Of a DNA stretch of 64,000 nt, positions 49,052 to 61,076 are shown in pieces. Made by a program: the position numbers and the translations under genes. The DNA is from Tilletiaria anomala UBC 951 (Eukaryota > Basidiomycota > Exobasidiomycetes > Georgefischeriales > Tilletiariaceae): positions 1 through 64,000 of the forward strand of contig NW_013546996.1 of assembly GCF_000711695.1 (NCBI RefSeq), read 5' to 3'. Every line of letters begins with the position of its first letter. Positions within the stretch are counted from its first letter, which is position 1. Below the pieces are notes generated by a model. The model saw only the letters and a program-made list of their open reading frames with translations, was not told the DNA's origin and made no database searches.

Positions 49052-49486
49052 ATGTCTAATGCCAACACCCGCTCCTCGGCACCGCCCGAGACGGACTTTG
49101 CGACGTGGGTGAGTGTAGCGAGCGTCGCTTTGATGCACAACTTCAATGGCTCATGGTCGCGGATACTCAAATCTACAACCGCCCTTTGTGCAGGGCACGC
49201 AAGCGAACATTTCCGCGAATGAAGTGCTCGAGAAGGAAAAGATCGTGCGCGAGATTGTAGCCATGCAAGACGGTCTGAAGGGTGCGTCGCAACTGGCAGA
49301 AAGCAGAAGGAGATCAAAGCTCTTCGACCTCGATTCTGACTTTCCCCCTTTGTCATTCTCTTGCTCACAGCCCTTCTCTGGCGCGTCACGTCGGTCAAAG
49401 AAGAATGCTCTAAGGCGGAGGCAGACAACGAGATGCTGCAGGCGTACATCGACAGCGTGACCAAGAGCCTCGCCGCCAAGTCATGA
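49052..49486 (+). CDS. SLO1: Short coiled-coil protein, SCOC/Slo1 family
   Basis: SCOC and yeast Slo1 bind Arl1/Arl3 GTPases at the Golgi (family knowledge). Exons 49052-49108, 49194-49281 and 49371-49486 give 86 residues, the usual small size. The coiled coil reads EVLEKEKIVREIVAMQDGLK, ALLWRVTSVKEECSKAEADN, EMLQAYIDSVTKSLAAKS; the phrase 'L..RV.SVKEE...L..EN..L..YI..L' is the family core. The first exon supplies only a disordered start, MSNANTRSSAPPETDFATW. Easily missed because no exon is longer than 116 bases. Confidence 0.83.
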
Positions 49487-50940
49487 GCTATGGAAATGGC
49501 AGCGCCCTGCATGGGCTCCTTCGCATGACGAGAGTAATTTTACTGGTATCCGCCTGCATAGATGGGCGTCTCGAGAGCAAATGAGCGACATTCGCACCAT
49601 TGCTGCGCAACAAGCCGAGGGAACAGATATGCGAGTTTCCAGCGTGGAAGCGTAACCCTACCGCCTCAACCTTGCGCGAGCCACGAGCATATTGGCTGTT
49701 TCTGCGTGGGCCCATGTATAGCTCATGCATGCCTTCAGCTCTGCGACTGGGCAGTTCCGCGCCGTCGAGCACGGGAAAGAAGTCGCAGCGGGCGCCACAC
49801 GACAAAAAGATGCCAGCTTCTGCGCCCGTGAACGCGTCACGAAGTGCGCCTGAGCGCCCGGTTTGACTCTGCTCGATGTGCAACACGGCAGGGAGAAGTT
49901 TCACCGGGCACACCTGATCAGAGCGGGTCATGGCAAGGAAGGCAGTGCCCAAGAGCGCGTCCGCCTGTGCATTTGCAACCCGCCGAGCTTGGCTCGTCCT
50001 CGCACGATGATCAGCAGGCCAGTCTTTGCGCACAGGGCCGGGGCGCAAACGACGAGCCGGCTGGAGCGGTGGCGCAAAGCAATATTGTTGAAGAGACACG
50101 TGCTTCGTGTCTAGATACAGTGCATGCTATAAAATTTACTATAAACACAAGTGGTGCAAGTGTGCGGATTGCGGCACCGCCTGAGGTCTAGCTGGCAAGT
50201 CAATACGTAGCGCTCTTGCTGGTGACAGAGCCAGCGGCGATGGCGAGCTGCAAATGATTCCCGGTGATTTCTGTTTTCACACACGATAATGCGTATGCCA
50301 TCAAGCATGGGTGTGTGTGGCTCTCCCCCTGCGGACAGTTCAGAGTGCCACTCACTGTGCTGCAGCGCGGCCGTGTGGCGTGCTCGTCTCCCTCCCCTGT
50401 GCTCTGTGTGGGTGAGTGTGGGGTGTGAGTGACGTGCCTGTGCGTGCGTGCGTGCGGATGCGGATGTGGCGGAGAGCCGAGAGTACACACATAGTCGACG
50501 AGCGGGCACCAGAGCAGTGTGCATATCTTATCAGCGCGGAACGGAGCTGGAGAGGGCCGCGTCACACCCTATCTCACAACTCCACGATGCAACCAAACAG
50601 AGTCCAGCCAGTCAGCCTGTCAGTCAGTCTGCCAGTAGCTCAGTCAGATGAGCAGTCTCCTCTAACAGGGATGATGAGCCGACTGGGACAGCGAACTGAC
50701 TGGCTCTGTTCGCCCGTGTGTCCCTCCCAACTGGTCCCCATATCAACCCGTCCCATCAGCAGCAACCCCTCGCCCCCCAAACATTGCCACCCATCTCTAT
50801 AACCCCATCTCTATAACCCTCATCTCATCCAACCCATCCCAACCCATCCCATCCCATTCCATTCCATCCCACACACACATTTCGGCTGCCTGGCAAACTA
50901 GTACAAGCTAGCAAGCTAGCAAGCAAGCAGGCTCTCCACC
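49487..50940. other. Intergenic 1.45 kb, PRB1 upstream region
   Basis: A minus-strand frame of about 200 codons (49488-50099) lacks an ATG near its 5' end and any recognised family. The right part is rich in short repeats: GT-rich 50395-50465, GTCAGTCAG units 50610-50645, and pyrimidine CCATCCCA/CCATTCCA units 50820-50875 just before the PRB1 start, typical of a strong fungal promoter with a pyrimidine-rich leader. Confidence 0.45.
50820..50875 (+). promoter_or_regulatory. PRB1: CCATCCCA-repeat pyrimidine tract upstream of PRB1
   Basis: About nine imperfect units of CCATCCCA/CCCATCC/CATTCC end about 65 bases before the ATG, followed by AGCTAGCAAGCTAGCAAGCAAGC. Pyrimidine-rich tracts near start sites are common in highly expressed fungal genes; the role is inferred. 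Confidence 0.5.
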
Positions 50941-52724
50941 ATGCGCTTCACCTCGCTCCTTGCACTCGCGCTCCCCGCAGTGGGTAGCGCCATGGCTTTC
51001 CCAAGCCCTATGGCACCCACCCCGTTTGTGCCCGGCCAGTACGTCTACACGGGCTCAGACGCCCAGCCCGCTCGGATCGAGAGCGCACCCGGACACCATG
51101 GCGAGATTCCCAACTCTTACATGGTCATCCTCAAGCATGACGTACCCACCACCGCGGCTCTCGCTCACCAGCAGCTCATCCGCGCCGCACAGCTCTCCGC
51201 CAACGCTTTCCACGCCACATCGTCCCGCTCGTCCCATGACGGCATCCGTCATGTCTACGACCTCCCCTCCCACATCCAGGGCTACAGCGGCACATTCTCT
51301 GAAGACGTGCTCGCCTACATCCGTGCCCAACCAGAGGTCGAGTATGTCGAGCGCGACTCAATCGTCAAGACCCAGGACATCCGCCAGCCCGCTAACGAAC
51401 ACGCGCGCAAAGTCTGGTCTGAGGCATTTGGCTCCTACTCTTTCGCCGCTGCCACCTCTGCACCAGGTGAGCGCGATGCGCACGCCATTGAAAAGGGTGC
51501 GCCCTGGGGCCTCGCCCGCATCTCGCACCGTGAAGAGCTAGGCTTTGGCAACTTCAACAAGTACGTCTACAGCGACATCTCCGGCGACGGCGTGACCGCG
51601 TACATCGTCGACACAGGCATCTACATCAACCACACTGAGTTCGAGGGCCGCGCCCGCTGGGGCAAGACCATGCCCGTCGGCGACACGGACACCGACGGCA
51701 ACGGCCACGGCACTCACTGCGCCGGCACCATCGGCAGCCGAAAGTACGGCGTCGCCAAGCGCGCCGACCTCGTCGCCGTAAAGGTCCTCGGCAGCGGCGG
51801 CAGCGGAAGCATGGCCGACGTCACCGCTGGCGTCCTCTGGGCCGTCGAGGACGCCAAGAAGATCAGCGCCAAGCTCGCAGCCGAGCCGCACAGTGCCGCC
51901 GCCAAGAAGCACAAGGGCTTTGTCGCCAACATGTGAGTTGGGCATGCGCGCTGCTTCTCCCCGCAAGCTGTCAACTCACACTAACATGGTTCTCTTTTTG
52001 ATGCATTGCGAACAGGTCCCTCGGCGGTGGCAAGTCACCGACACTTGACAAGGCCGTTAACGGCGCCGTGTCCAACGGACTGCACTTTGCCGTTGCCGCC
52101 GGCAACGAGAACCAGGACGCGTGCAACACGAGCCCCGCGGGCGCCAAGAACCCCATCACCGTCGGCGCATCGGACGTTGGGGACAAGCGCGCGTACTTTT
52201 CCAACAAGGGCAAATGCGTCGATATTTTCGCGCCGGGCCTCAACATCAAGAGCACCTGGAACACGGGCAAGGACAGCACCAACACGATCAGCGGCACATC
52301 GATGGCGACGCCACACATTGTCGGTATGCTCGCGTACTACCTGTCCATTTATGGCTCGAACGACTTTGCCATCATCAAGGACGCTCGCCCCATGCCGACG
52401 CTGCAGCAGCTGCACGCCGTGTACCACCAGCAGACGGTGACGGCGGCCAGGACGTTTGCGCAGAAGCTTGCGCACGGCGCACACGCGCTGCTGAGCAGCG
52501 CACCGCTCGCGCATTTGCTCCCCGTAACACTGTTCGAGTACCTGCTCGCGCCTACGCGCGCTGCGGATGCGCCGGTGATCGTTAGCGTGCTGCACCCGGC
52601 CGACATGAAGAGCGCGCTCATCGGTCTTGCGACGCGCGGCATCCTCAGCGACCTCGACGCCGAGAGCCCAAACCTGCTTGCATTCAACAATGCGACCAGC
52701 ACACCGTCTAAGAAGCTGCCGTGA
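50941..52724 (+). CDS. PRB1: Vacuolar subtilisin-like serine protease (cerevisin, proteinase B)
   Basis: Vacuolar endoprotease that matures other vacuolar hydrolases and acts in autophagy. Exons 50941-51932 and 52016-52724 (intron 51933-52015) give 566 residues. Signal peptide MRFTSLLALALPAVGSAMA; I9 propeptide about 55-150 (NSYMVILKHDV to VEYVERDSIVK); S8 domain from about 180 (APWGLARISHREELGFGNFN). Catalytic triad: Asp in YIVDTGIYINHTEFEGRA, His in DGNGHGTHCAGTIGSR, Ser in ISGTSMATPHIVG; oxyanion Asn in HFAVAAGNENQDACNTSPAG. NMSLGGGKSP and FAPGLNIKSTW match cerevisin closely. A C-terminal extension of about 120 residues, helical then Asn/Ser-rich, follows the catalytic domain and is probably removed as in the yeast enzyme. 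Strongly C-ending codons suggest high expression. Confidence 0.94.
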
Positions 52725-54691
52725 GGCACGCGGGGCGTGCTTGTGTGCATGGCATGCGCCAGGCCAACCATCGCTCCGCATGACATCTCACCCCCCCTTA
52801 TCTCTCTCACCAGTTTTAGTCGCGTGGTCTAATGCACTGCCGACATCCCCAATCGAGCATCCCTGCACGCTCCACGCGCGCGTGCGATGCGCGCATCCCG
52901 TCCGAATTTCTGTTTCCGTGTCGGCACGCCTCCGCTCCGCATCTGGCAAGAGTTGGCGTCGTGTCGCGCCGTCCCTGTCCACACGTCACGTATGACGTAC
53001 ATCTGCATGTACAAATACACACACAAACATACACACATTAGTTTTTGTACTGACTTCTCGCTTGTCGTCTCACACGTGTACTTTACAACGCAACCTGATG
53101 TAGTTGTCTAGGTCCTTTGTCCAGCGGCTGCCTCAATGCTGACTTCGTCGTCACGGAGCGCATTGCAGAGGGAGTCTGTGCGGACGAGCCCTCATTACGT
53201 AATATACGCGTTGCGCGCAACGGGTTCCGCGCTGGCCACTGTCGCCGAGTGCGGCTGCTGTGTGGGCTTTTTTGTATTGGAATCGAGCTCAGCTGGTATG
53301 TAATGCAGTTGATGCGGTGGTGGTAAGACTGAGAACACTGAGCAGCTGATCGCTGTGGCTTGCAAATCGCGCGGAAAACGTTCATTGCCCTACGTTATCC
53401 GGGGGGTTTCAAGCAGACATGCGCAGCTCAGGCGTAATAAAAGTAGGAAACCAGGAAACGAGTGGGACCTTATGGTGGCTGACGCGTCGTCGGGTGACCG
53501 CAGCCCCCTTGGGTTGAGGTCGCTTTGACTTTCCACCAGGGCCCGTTCTCCCTGGCACTAGCGGCCAACCGTCCAAATCATTCCAACAATTGGCCCCACG
53601 CCCATGTATGTACGTGCATAAGGCGGCGAACAATGGGTTCACGCCTCGAAGTTCGCACATGCAATCTCATCGTACTACATACATAGACGTACAGTAAAAA
53701 AAATGAGTATTGAGGAGTCGTGTGTGGTCGTGTTCGCCATGTCTGTGCATCATGAACGGCAAGCACTGCATTGCATCCTTGTCGAACATGCAGAGATAGC
53801 GAGCAACCCCTCCCCCCCACACAGAAACATGGGGGACATGGACGCGGAGGAGCTGGCGACTGGCGGCAGCAGCTCGAGAGCACTGTGCTCTTTCGCGCTT
53901 CGCCAGCAAGAGGTTCAGGTCCCGTACGAATTCGGGGAGTATGCAGAAAATGCCCGTATATGAGGACAAAAATTGTGGTTATTTTGAAATTCATGGGCTT
54001 AGTCTGGTGCATGACTCTCCCCGATGGCCAACCCTCAAACAAACGCCGAAAATGACTGAGAGCTTATGCCAGGCTATGTAGCTTTAAGCTGCTGGCCTGC
54101 TGTCTACCTGTGGCCTCGTCTTCGTCAATTTGCTTGGATGAGAGTCGCCGATTCTCTCCATGGAAATCAACGAGTCTTCCTGATGAGCGTGGATGAGGCC
54201 CTGTTCAACAGAATCATCTCCGCCCTGACGACGACAAGGGCGACGAAGGAGGCCCAGGCTTCACGTACCGCTCGACGGCGCAGATTCGGCGCTGACGCGA
54301 AAAAACCCCCCAGTTCGCTCAGCCATCTGCAGCATCCATTCATATCTCGTCTCTGCCGCTGGGAGCGCGTGACCCGGCGCAGGCACGCCAAGCCAGCGAC
54401 GGCAGACAGGCACCCCAGGAATAGCTTCTAAGCACCTTTCTAAGACAGATTTCTTCGGAACTACTTTCATCTAGGAGAAAAAGGAAGGCAGACCCGTTGA
54501 ATCGCCATTGCACGCATGTTGGAAGCACGGGCAGCAGCGGTATCCTATTCATGAAAGGATTGTGCTTTTTTGGCATGCTCAGACATTGGGTCGGTCGAGC
54601 TGCACGGTAGATCTCAAGGCTCAACGGGAGAAATTTATTTCCGACCCTGCAAACGTCCAAGGGAGCGGGAACAGCTCGCGGGGCAATCAAA
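52725..54691. other. Gene-free interval of about 2 kb
   Basis: PRB1 3' side and upstream of the next gene. Short frames only. A CATACACAC/ACAAATACACACAC-type tract occurs at about 53005-53040. A first exon with a signal peptide for the downstream membrane protein may hide in the right end but I could not find one. Confidence 0.4.
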
Positions 54692-57564
54692 ATGGAGGGA
54701 CGGCAGAGCAGAGCTGCAAGTGCAAGGGTAGCGGAGCTAGGTCGAAGCGATAGGAAGACTATCCCACTCCGCGATGCTTTGGCGGCAGGAGAACGACGTG
54801 GCGAAAGCTCAGCCTCTGCTTTTGCTTCATCGAAGCGGAATCCGTTTTCGAAATCGCTGGCAACGCAGCCAGTTCTCTCCTCACCGCCGACATACGCATC
54901 GTCTCGCTTTGCTGCCTTGACACCGAACCAAGGCCGCGTCGACAAAGGCAAGCACCGCGCTCTTCCGCTCGGTGACGATACCGGCGACGGCATTGAAGTC
55001 GACATAGATGCAGGTGAATCACCATCGTCTTCCTGGCCTGCACTGTCGGATCGAATCGTGCCACGCCAGTCGGGCACAGGACCCGACGATGCGGGAACAG
55101 CAGACTTTACACTCTCCGTCACCCAGGCGACTATGTGCCAGTATGGTGAGTGCACCTTGTGGATCCGGGTTGCAGCAAGGGACTCACTTCACAACCCGAC
55201 TGACCGCCTGTACTCGCTCATGTGCAATGCAGTCAACATCACCTTTGATCCTTCGCGCGGCACCGGCCCGTTCAACGTCGTGGTGGCCTTCTCCAACTTC
55301 TTTCCTTATCAATTTCAAAGTGCGTCGAGCATCACACGCCGTCGTCGATGCTTACTTTCGCTCGCCTACTGATCCTTTCTCTTCTTGATGACCCAGTTCC
55401 TGATGACTACGCGCCAAAGCACCAGGGCTTGTGGAACTATCGCTTCCTAGTGCCAGATTTCGGGAACTCCTCGACAAACGTTATCGTCGCGCTAACCGAC
55501 AAGGAAAACCTCATGTCCAACTCCTCTTCCGCACAAACCGTGCAACCGCGCACCTCGGCCCGCGGGGAATGTCCGGATCCGCGAATGCCCGCCGATTTCA
55601 TCTTTTTCCCAACTGGTACTCCGCAGCAATGCAAGGATTACCTCGTCACATGGGAAGGCGCCTGGGTACCACCGATGACGATGTTCATCCTCCCCGAGAA
55701 TCAGCCACCGATCAGCATCCCTCTACCTGATAATCCCCTATTCAAGCAGCAGGGCTCTGGCTCGACGAATGTGACGCTGCCGCTCCGGGCCGGCACGTCG
55801 TTCTTCTTCACCATGACCGATACCGGCAAGCACGTCACTGGCGGCGTTTCACAGCGCAACGTCGTCGGGCTCGATGAGAACTTAGTCAGCAACACGTGTC
55901 TCGGCAACGCGTACAACACGAACAACGGTTCATCCGGAGTCGATGACAAGGTCCCGCGGCCGACGACGACGGTGCCCATCGCAGGCGCAACCGGGCTCCC
56001 GTACAGCTACGTCACAGCATCGACCGCGACGCTAACCAGGGCGACCAAAGGAGATGTGACGCTCGTGACGTTCATCGCTACGCAGACCGTCGTGCAGGGC
56101 ACGCCACTACCTGGCTGGGGCAGCTCGAAGCTTCCAAGCGACTCTGCGAACGGCAGCAGCGGAGGCCGCCGGCTGTCGAAGCACCTGCTCGGCATCATTA
56201 TCTCCCTCGTCATCGTCGCAGTTGTAGCAGCTGCAGCAGCGCAGATCGTATGGTCCCTCTGCCGCAAGCGCACAGCGAGGCGCAGGCGCCAAGCGGTGAC
56301 GAAGTGGGATGTGCCGAGCAGCAAACCGGCCGATCCTACCGCACCCATCCATCGCGGTATCTTCACCGGCACGTGTGAGTACCGCGGTAGCTTTGCCACG
56401 CTGCATAGCACACATGCGAGCAGTTTGGCGGATGGAAATGGTGCGGTAAACGGAAATAGAAACGTAACGGGAAATGTGAGCATCGATCTTGGGGCCAGCG
56501 CTACCGCCGCCGGCCTCGCCTCCTCGCGCGGTGAAGTGATTGCATATGGGCCCTTGGACAGACACGGGCCGCAACAGCGCAGTCGAGACGACAGTGAAGA
56601 AACAGAGCTGCAGGACTTGTCTTCGCCGTCCTCAACTCCGTTGGCCCGTGGTGCCAGCAGACACGCAGCACGCGGCGCGGCAGCACCGCCTCTCTTGCTC
56701 GCTGGCAACGATGGCACAGATTCGTGGCTGCACTTCTTCAATGCGAGCACAGGCAGTGGAACTGGTACTGGTGCGAGGGCATCGGTTGGGGGCGGCAGTG
56801 CGTCACAGCAGCGAAGTTCGGCGTACGCCGCTTCAGATTGCGGAGCGTTCACCTCTCAAGACAATGCACCTACCGGGTCGACGTCTCCACGCCAAACAGG
56901 CAAGCCTGGCGAACGCGCGGGGCCAGGTACGACGTACCGGTTTCCGTACGCGTACGCGCCAACTGGTATGGGTTCGCCAATATGGCCGAGCTCCCCCTCA
57001 GCCGGCGCTGTTGGCATGTACCCCAGCAACTCGACCACGGGCCTGTCGGCAACAACTCGCTCCCCACTGCTCCAGAATCATGCTCAGAGCATGGGTCCCT
57101 CACGCTCAACGAGCAGCTCGGGGGGCGGCGGCGGAAGCAGCGGTAATGGTACGCGCTTTGTGCAACACACTGATGCTGGACTGTTGATGGATGACAACAT
57201 CGACGCGGAGGATGCGATCGTCGACTTGCCACCGCAGTACGATACCATCTCCAACATGCCTGCCGCGCGGGGGGATCTACGGGCGCAGAATCAAGCCCTA
57301 CTCGTGCAGATGCCTTCCGGCCAACCGGGCGGTGGCGCCTCGTCGCCCTCAGGACCAGTCACCAGCAGTGACATGGCAGCAGACCGATCGGCCGCAGCAT
57401 ATTCCTCGGGACTCGTCAATCCTGATCTGCTCGCCGCCCTCGAATCGAGCGGTACGATAGGGAGCGACTTAAGTAGCTTTGCGCGTGGACGACCACTGCT
57501 GGAACAACTTGCTGGTCCTGAGGAAGACGAAAACGAATTCTGGACATCAGCACCGGCACGATGA
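54692..57564 (+). CDS. Single-pass membrane protein with extracellular beta-type domain and long Ser-rich cytosolic tail
   Basis: Exons 54692-55145, 55233-55319 and 55397-57564 join in phase to give 902 residues. Across the introns the chain reads FTLSVTQATMCQYVNITFDP, GTGPFNVVVAFSNFFPYQFQ, IPDDYAPKHQGLWNYRFLVP, a pattern I associate with a basidiomycete family of surface proteins (C...v..tW-like start, GTGPF, V.VPfQAGT-like block here LPLRAGTSFFFTMTDTGKH, Cys at 'CLGNAY'). A membrane span lies at about 443-468 (LLGIIISLVIVAVVAAAAAQ), followed by basic CRKRTARRRR and a 430-residue Ser/Gly/Ala-rich tail ending EDENEFWTSAPAR. No signal peptide is seen at the N-terminus, so the true first exon may differ; a GTGAAT...GCACAG pair at 55013-55079 could be another intron. 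Function unknown; a surface sensor is a guess. Confidence 0.72.
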
Positions 57565-57910
57565 CCTGGACCAAAATGTTTTCAACCTACATTGCAAGGA
57601 ATCTCACACATGACCTCCTGTCATTACTAGCCCAATTTCCACACTTTATCTTATCCGTTCACTTGCATTGCTCGCTGTATAATTTGCTTTCAGACTCACT
57701 ACTGCACAAGAGCCATCATCGGCCCTGTAAAGATACAATTGTCAAATTTATCTTGGTCAAAAATTATCGATAGTCCAATGTCCGCCTTAGACCGTTGCGG
57801 GTCTTCCAGGGTTGCAGTGTCCGTCAGCTCTTTCGACTCATATTGCACCCTTCTATTGGGTATCATATCTAGCAGGTGGGCATCTTATCTACACAAATAG
57901 TTACCCACAC
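57565..57910. other. Short convergent intergenic region
   Basis: About 345 AT-rich bases between converging stops, presumably carrying both polyadenylation regions. No gene seen. Confidence 0.4.
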
Positions 57911-60900
57911 TTAACAAACGGCAACGCCAGCGACAACAGTCAGGAGCATCGCGTCTACTTCTGGGTGGTGCTCTTGTAGGGCCGCGTCCATGCGCGCAAA
58001 GTTGGCAATGTTGGCAGATTGTCTATCTCTATTACTGGGGAACATTCCTCGCTCGTCGAGGCCGCTAAAGTCAATCCACAGACGTGACGGATCACGCTCA
58101 GCGCTGGCGGCCTGGTCGCCATGCCCGGGTGCCACCTTGATGACCTTCCCAAACGCACTCTTGTCATTTCCCCGCTTCCGTGCGGCCTCGAGCGCAGCGT
58201 CGTCCATCCTCAGCAAAAGCTTGATGGTCCACTGCGAAGTGCCATGCCGCGAGACTTCTTTGATGTGGTGCCGCTGTCGACCCTTGGGCGGGTCCGACGG
58301 CAAGTCCCATTCGAGAATGTCTGCATCAAAAGCGACGACAGACCAGATGAGCCCTGGGTGGTCGATCTGCAGCGTCAGACTGCGCGTGCCGGCCTGCAAA
58401 TCGAGCACCTCATCGAAGGCCTGAACACGGAAGTTCGGGTGCTGCTCGGCTCCACTCAGCACTGGCGTCTCCATGCGGAACTTGTATGGCGTCAGGAAAG
58501 CGGAAACAGGATAGAGGATGTCAAAGTCCACATTGTACTCTGACATCTCCTTCAGCTGTGCCGGCTCAGAGGGTAAACCGAGGAGTGTATGCACATCGTC
58601 CACTAATCTCCGCATGCCAGGCGCAGGATCCGCAGAACCCAGGTTCATGAACCATTCGCCGGACGTGATATTTTGAGATTGATGAACGAACAGGCGCTTA
58701 GGATGCCACTTGTCGAACGGCGACCTGGTGGCAAAAATGCTAATCGATAGGACAGAAACACCGAGCAGAACGACGATGGTCTTTTTCAGCGCAGCTGAGC
58801 CGAAGCGATGGGCGAGCGGCATGCTCATTGGCAAACACAAAAATGTCAGGGCCGCGACGATAGTTCTGCAGACGGAAAGGATGAAAATGGGTTCAGTCCG
58901 CAGAAAGGTCCAGGCATATGAATGTAGTCGACTCACCCGATGATGTTGTCGGCAGCTGCCAAACAAGCACATCAAAGGAAAGTGTCAGCATCAACTGCCT
59001 TAATAGACAAGGTATCAGCAGACTCACGCGAAACCTCGCCCATACGTCCGGTCAGCGGAACAAAGAGATCAAGGAAGGACACGAGGCCCTCTGTTCCAAC
59101 ACAAGCAGGGATGACGGCGATGATAAAGTAAGTCCAATGGTGTACGCGATTGTCGACGGCAACACGACGCTCCTCAAGCTGCTGAAAGCCGATGAAGAAC
59201 ATGTCGTTGACGAAAGCCGCCACGGCGCTCGTAAGGATACCCAAGGCCATAAGGTACGCCGAACCGATGGAAAAGGCGTTCATGATGAGCAGACCGAAAA
59301 CAAAGACGAGCGCATGACCGCTGAGCGTTGCGCGCTCCATATAAGGTCTGTTCGCAGGCTTGATCATCTTGGCGCATAGCCACTGCGTAGTCAGGATTGC
59401 GGTCAAGGCGGGGGGCCCATAGAGGAGGACTGGGAACCACTCGCGAGCGTACCACGACATGCTGCGTCCAAGCACATTTGCCATTAGCAACGCGACGGCA
59501 TTGCAAGTGACGATGGCGGATACAATGCTACCAATGGTCGCCGCGAACGCGACAAACGTGCACGAGAGCATGCCAAAGTGCTTCTCCATGCGATTGAGCG
59601 ACTGTAGCTGGAAGTTGGTAAACGCCGCCAAGCCCATGCTGAGCGTGCGGAACGAGTGTGAGGAAATGGAGACAAAGAAGCGTGAGGCGAGTGAAAAGTA
59701 GATGGGCAGCGTGCCTCGCGCGGCGGTGCGAGTCTTTGCGAGCGTCGAAGCAGGCGAGGTGACCAGGTGCTTGACGATGGCGAGGACATTTTCGCCAAAG
59801 TGCTGCACAACGCCTCGCTCAATGTTGGTGCTGATGTCAAGTCGTGTATGGTAGAGGTACGAACCGCCGACAATGGCCATGTCAAGGCCTGCCAAGCCGC
59901 CGTACTGCACAAATTGTCGGAAGTCGGTGTCGCTCAGGATTAGGCCGGTGGAGAAGCTGCGGTAACAACAAAAACGCTTGAAAATGTCAGTGGCTGCATA
60001 GCTAAGGGTAACATGCTCATCACTCACATATCGTTCGCGAGGACCGTTCCAAAAGGTCGCGGCACGGTACTGTACGCCTTGATCATGCTCTCGCTCGTGG
60101 CCTGGAACAACAGCTCGGGTCCGGACACGCCGCACGCCTCCAGGTTGACAACGGCACGGACCGACGAGTTGGTATGGTGTTGAGTAATGTACAGGTGCGA
60201 GGCATCCTGCAAAGATTCTTCGCCGTTGTTGAATAGAAGAACGATGGAGTGATGCAATTTTCCGAGTGGAGGTGTGGTGAAAATTCGCAGGAGCTCGTAC
60301 AGCACGGCGACGCCTGCGCCGTCGTCAGCTGCGCCAGGTGACGGAAGCGTCGAGTCGATATGAGCATTGAGAAGTAGAGCGTCCTGTTTTCCCTCGTCCG
60401 TGCCGTCGGAAATGCGAACGATGAGGTTGCTCATGCCGTAATATTTCTTCCAGACGACAGAGCTCATAAAGTCGAATCGGTGCGCTCCGTCCCCAATCTG
60501 CTTCCAAACTTCGACTTCGACGCCTTGGCCTCGCCCGCGCGCGGTGCGATTAGTAGCAAACGACTCTTTGATATTTTCTGCGGAATTTTGTGGCATGCTT
60601 GCATTTCTGCTTCCTGCAGCTGATACATCCAATTCGATCGGGTGCCAGCCTTCAAACTTGCGCAACTCGGCCTCGAACCAGTCTTCCGCTTGTACATGTT
60701 CGGCAGTCCCGACCACACGGTAGCCAATCTCATCGCTGAGCTTGGATATAATGCGTAGCGCGTTCTCCTCACTGAACAAAGCGCCTTCGCCTGCCTGCTC
60801 GGAAGTACGGGACTCGGCGAGCGAGATGGGCGTGGGAAGGGAGTAGTGAGACCAGAGGGTTAGAGACGCGATGCAGATATAAAAGGCAGCCAGCGCCACA

Positions 60901-61076
60901 AGCAAGAGTGGCGACTTAGGCGTAGTTTTGTACAAAGCAGATGAATCTGCGAGTGACCCGTTCGAGGTTGGAGCAGCGCCAGGCTTCGTTGCAGGCTTCG
61001 TTGCAGGCTTCGTGTTGGTGCTGATGCCGCTGCTACTAGTGCCAGTGGCCATGCGGGCCGACTTGCGAGGCGGCAT
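57911..61076 (-). CDS. M28 zinc metallopeptidase with multiple membrane spans (ERMP1/Pff1-like), 4 exons
   Basis: Membrane-embedded aminopeptidase-type enzyme of the ER or vacuole. Exons on the minus strand: 60028-61076, 59028-59956, 58937-58955, 57911-58865; phases agree, 983 residues. MPPRKSARM start, a span LLLVALAAFYICIASLTLWS, then the lumenal M28 domain: LLNAHIDSTLPSPGAADDGA (zinc His and Asp), LFNNGEESLQDASH (catalytic Glu and zinc Glu), ANDIFSTGLILSDTDFRQF and GSYLYHTRLD (last zinc His). About seven to nine spans follow (59500-58770), then a C-terminal lumenal domain (EWFMNLGSADPAPGMRRLVD). KPATKPATKPG near the N-terminus comes from a 12-base tandem repeat. Exon 3 is only 19 nt, encoding PADNIIG in front of a membrane span. 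Confidence 0.92.
58937..58955 (-). other. 19-nt microexon of the ERMP1-like gene
   Basis: Minus-strand CTGCCGACAACATCATCGG, between introns 58956-59027 and 58866-58936. Joining exons 2 and 4 directly would shift frame; the 19 bases restore VSPADNIIGTIVAALTF. Confidence 0.8.

Noticed and set aside
49488-50099. About 200 codons open on the minus strand beside SCOC/Slo1
   Set aside because: No ATG near the 5' end, no recognised family, and composition like neighbouring spacer. Kept as a possibility only.
51538-51966. Long minus-strand open frame opposite PRB1 (also 52035-52781)
   Set aside because: The GC-rich third positions of PRB1 keep antisense frames open. The plus strand has the full catalytic triad, so these are shadows.
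54340-55155. 271-codon minus-strand frame opposite the membrane-protein gene
   Set aside because: Overlaps exon 1 of the plus-strand gene, which joins in phase to conserved-looking exons; the antisense has no landmarks.
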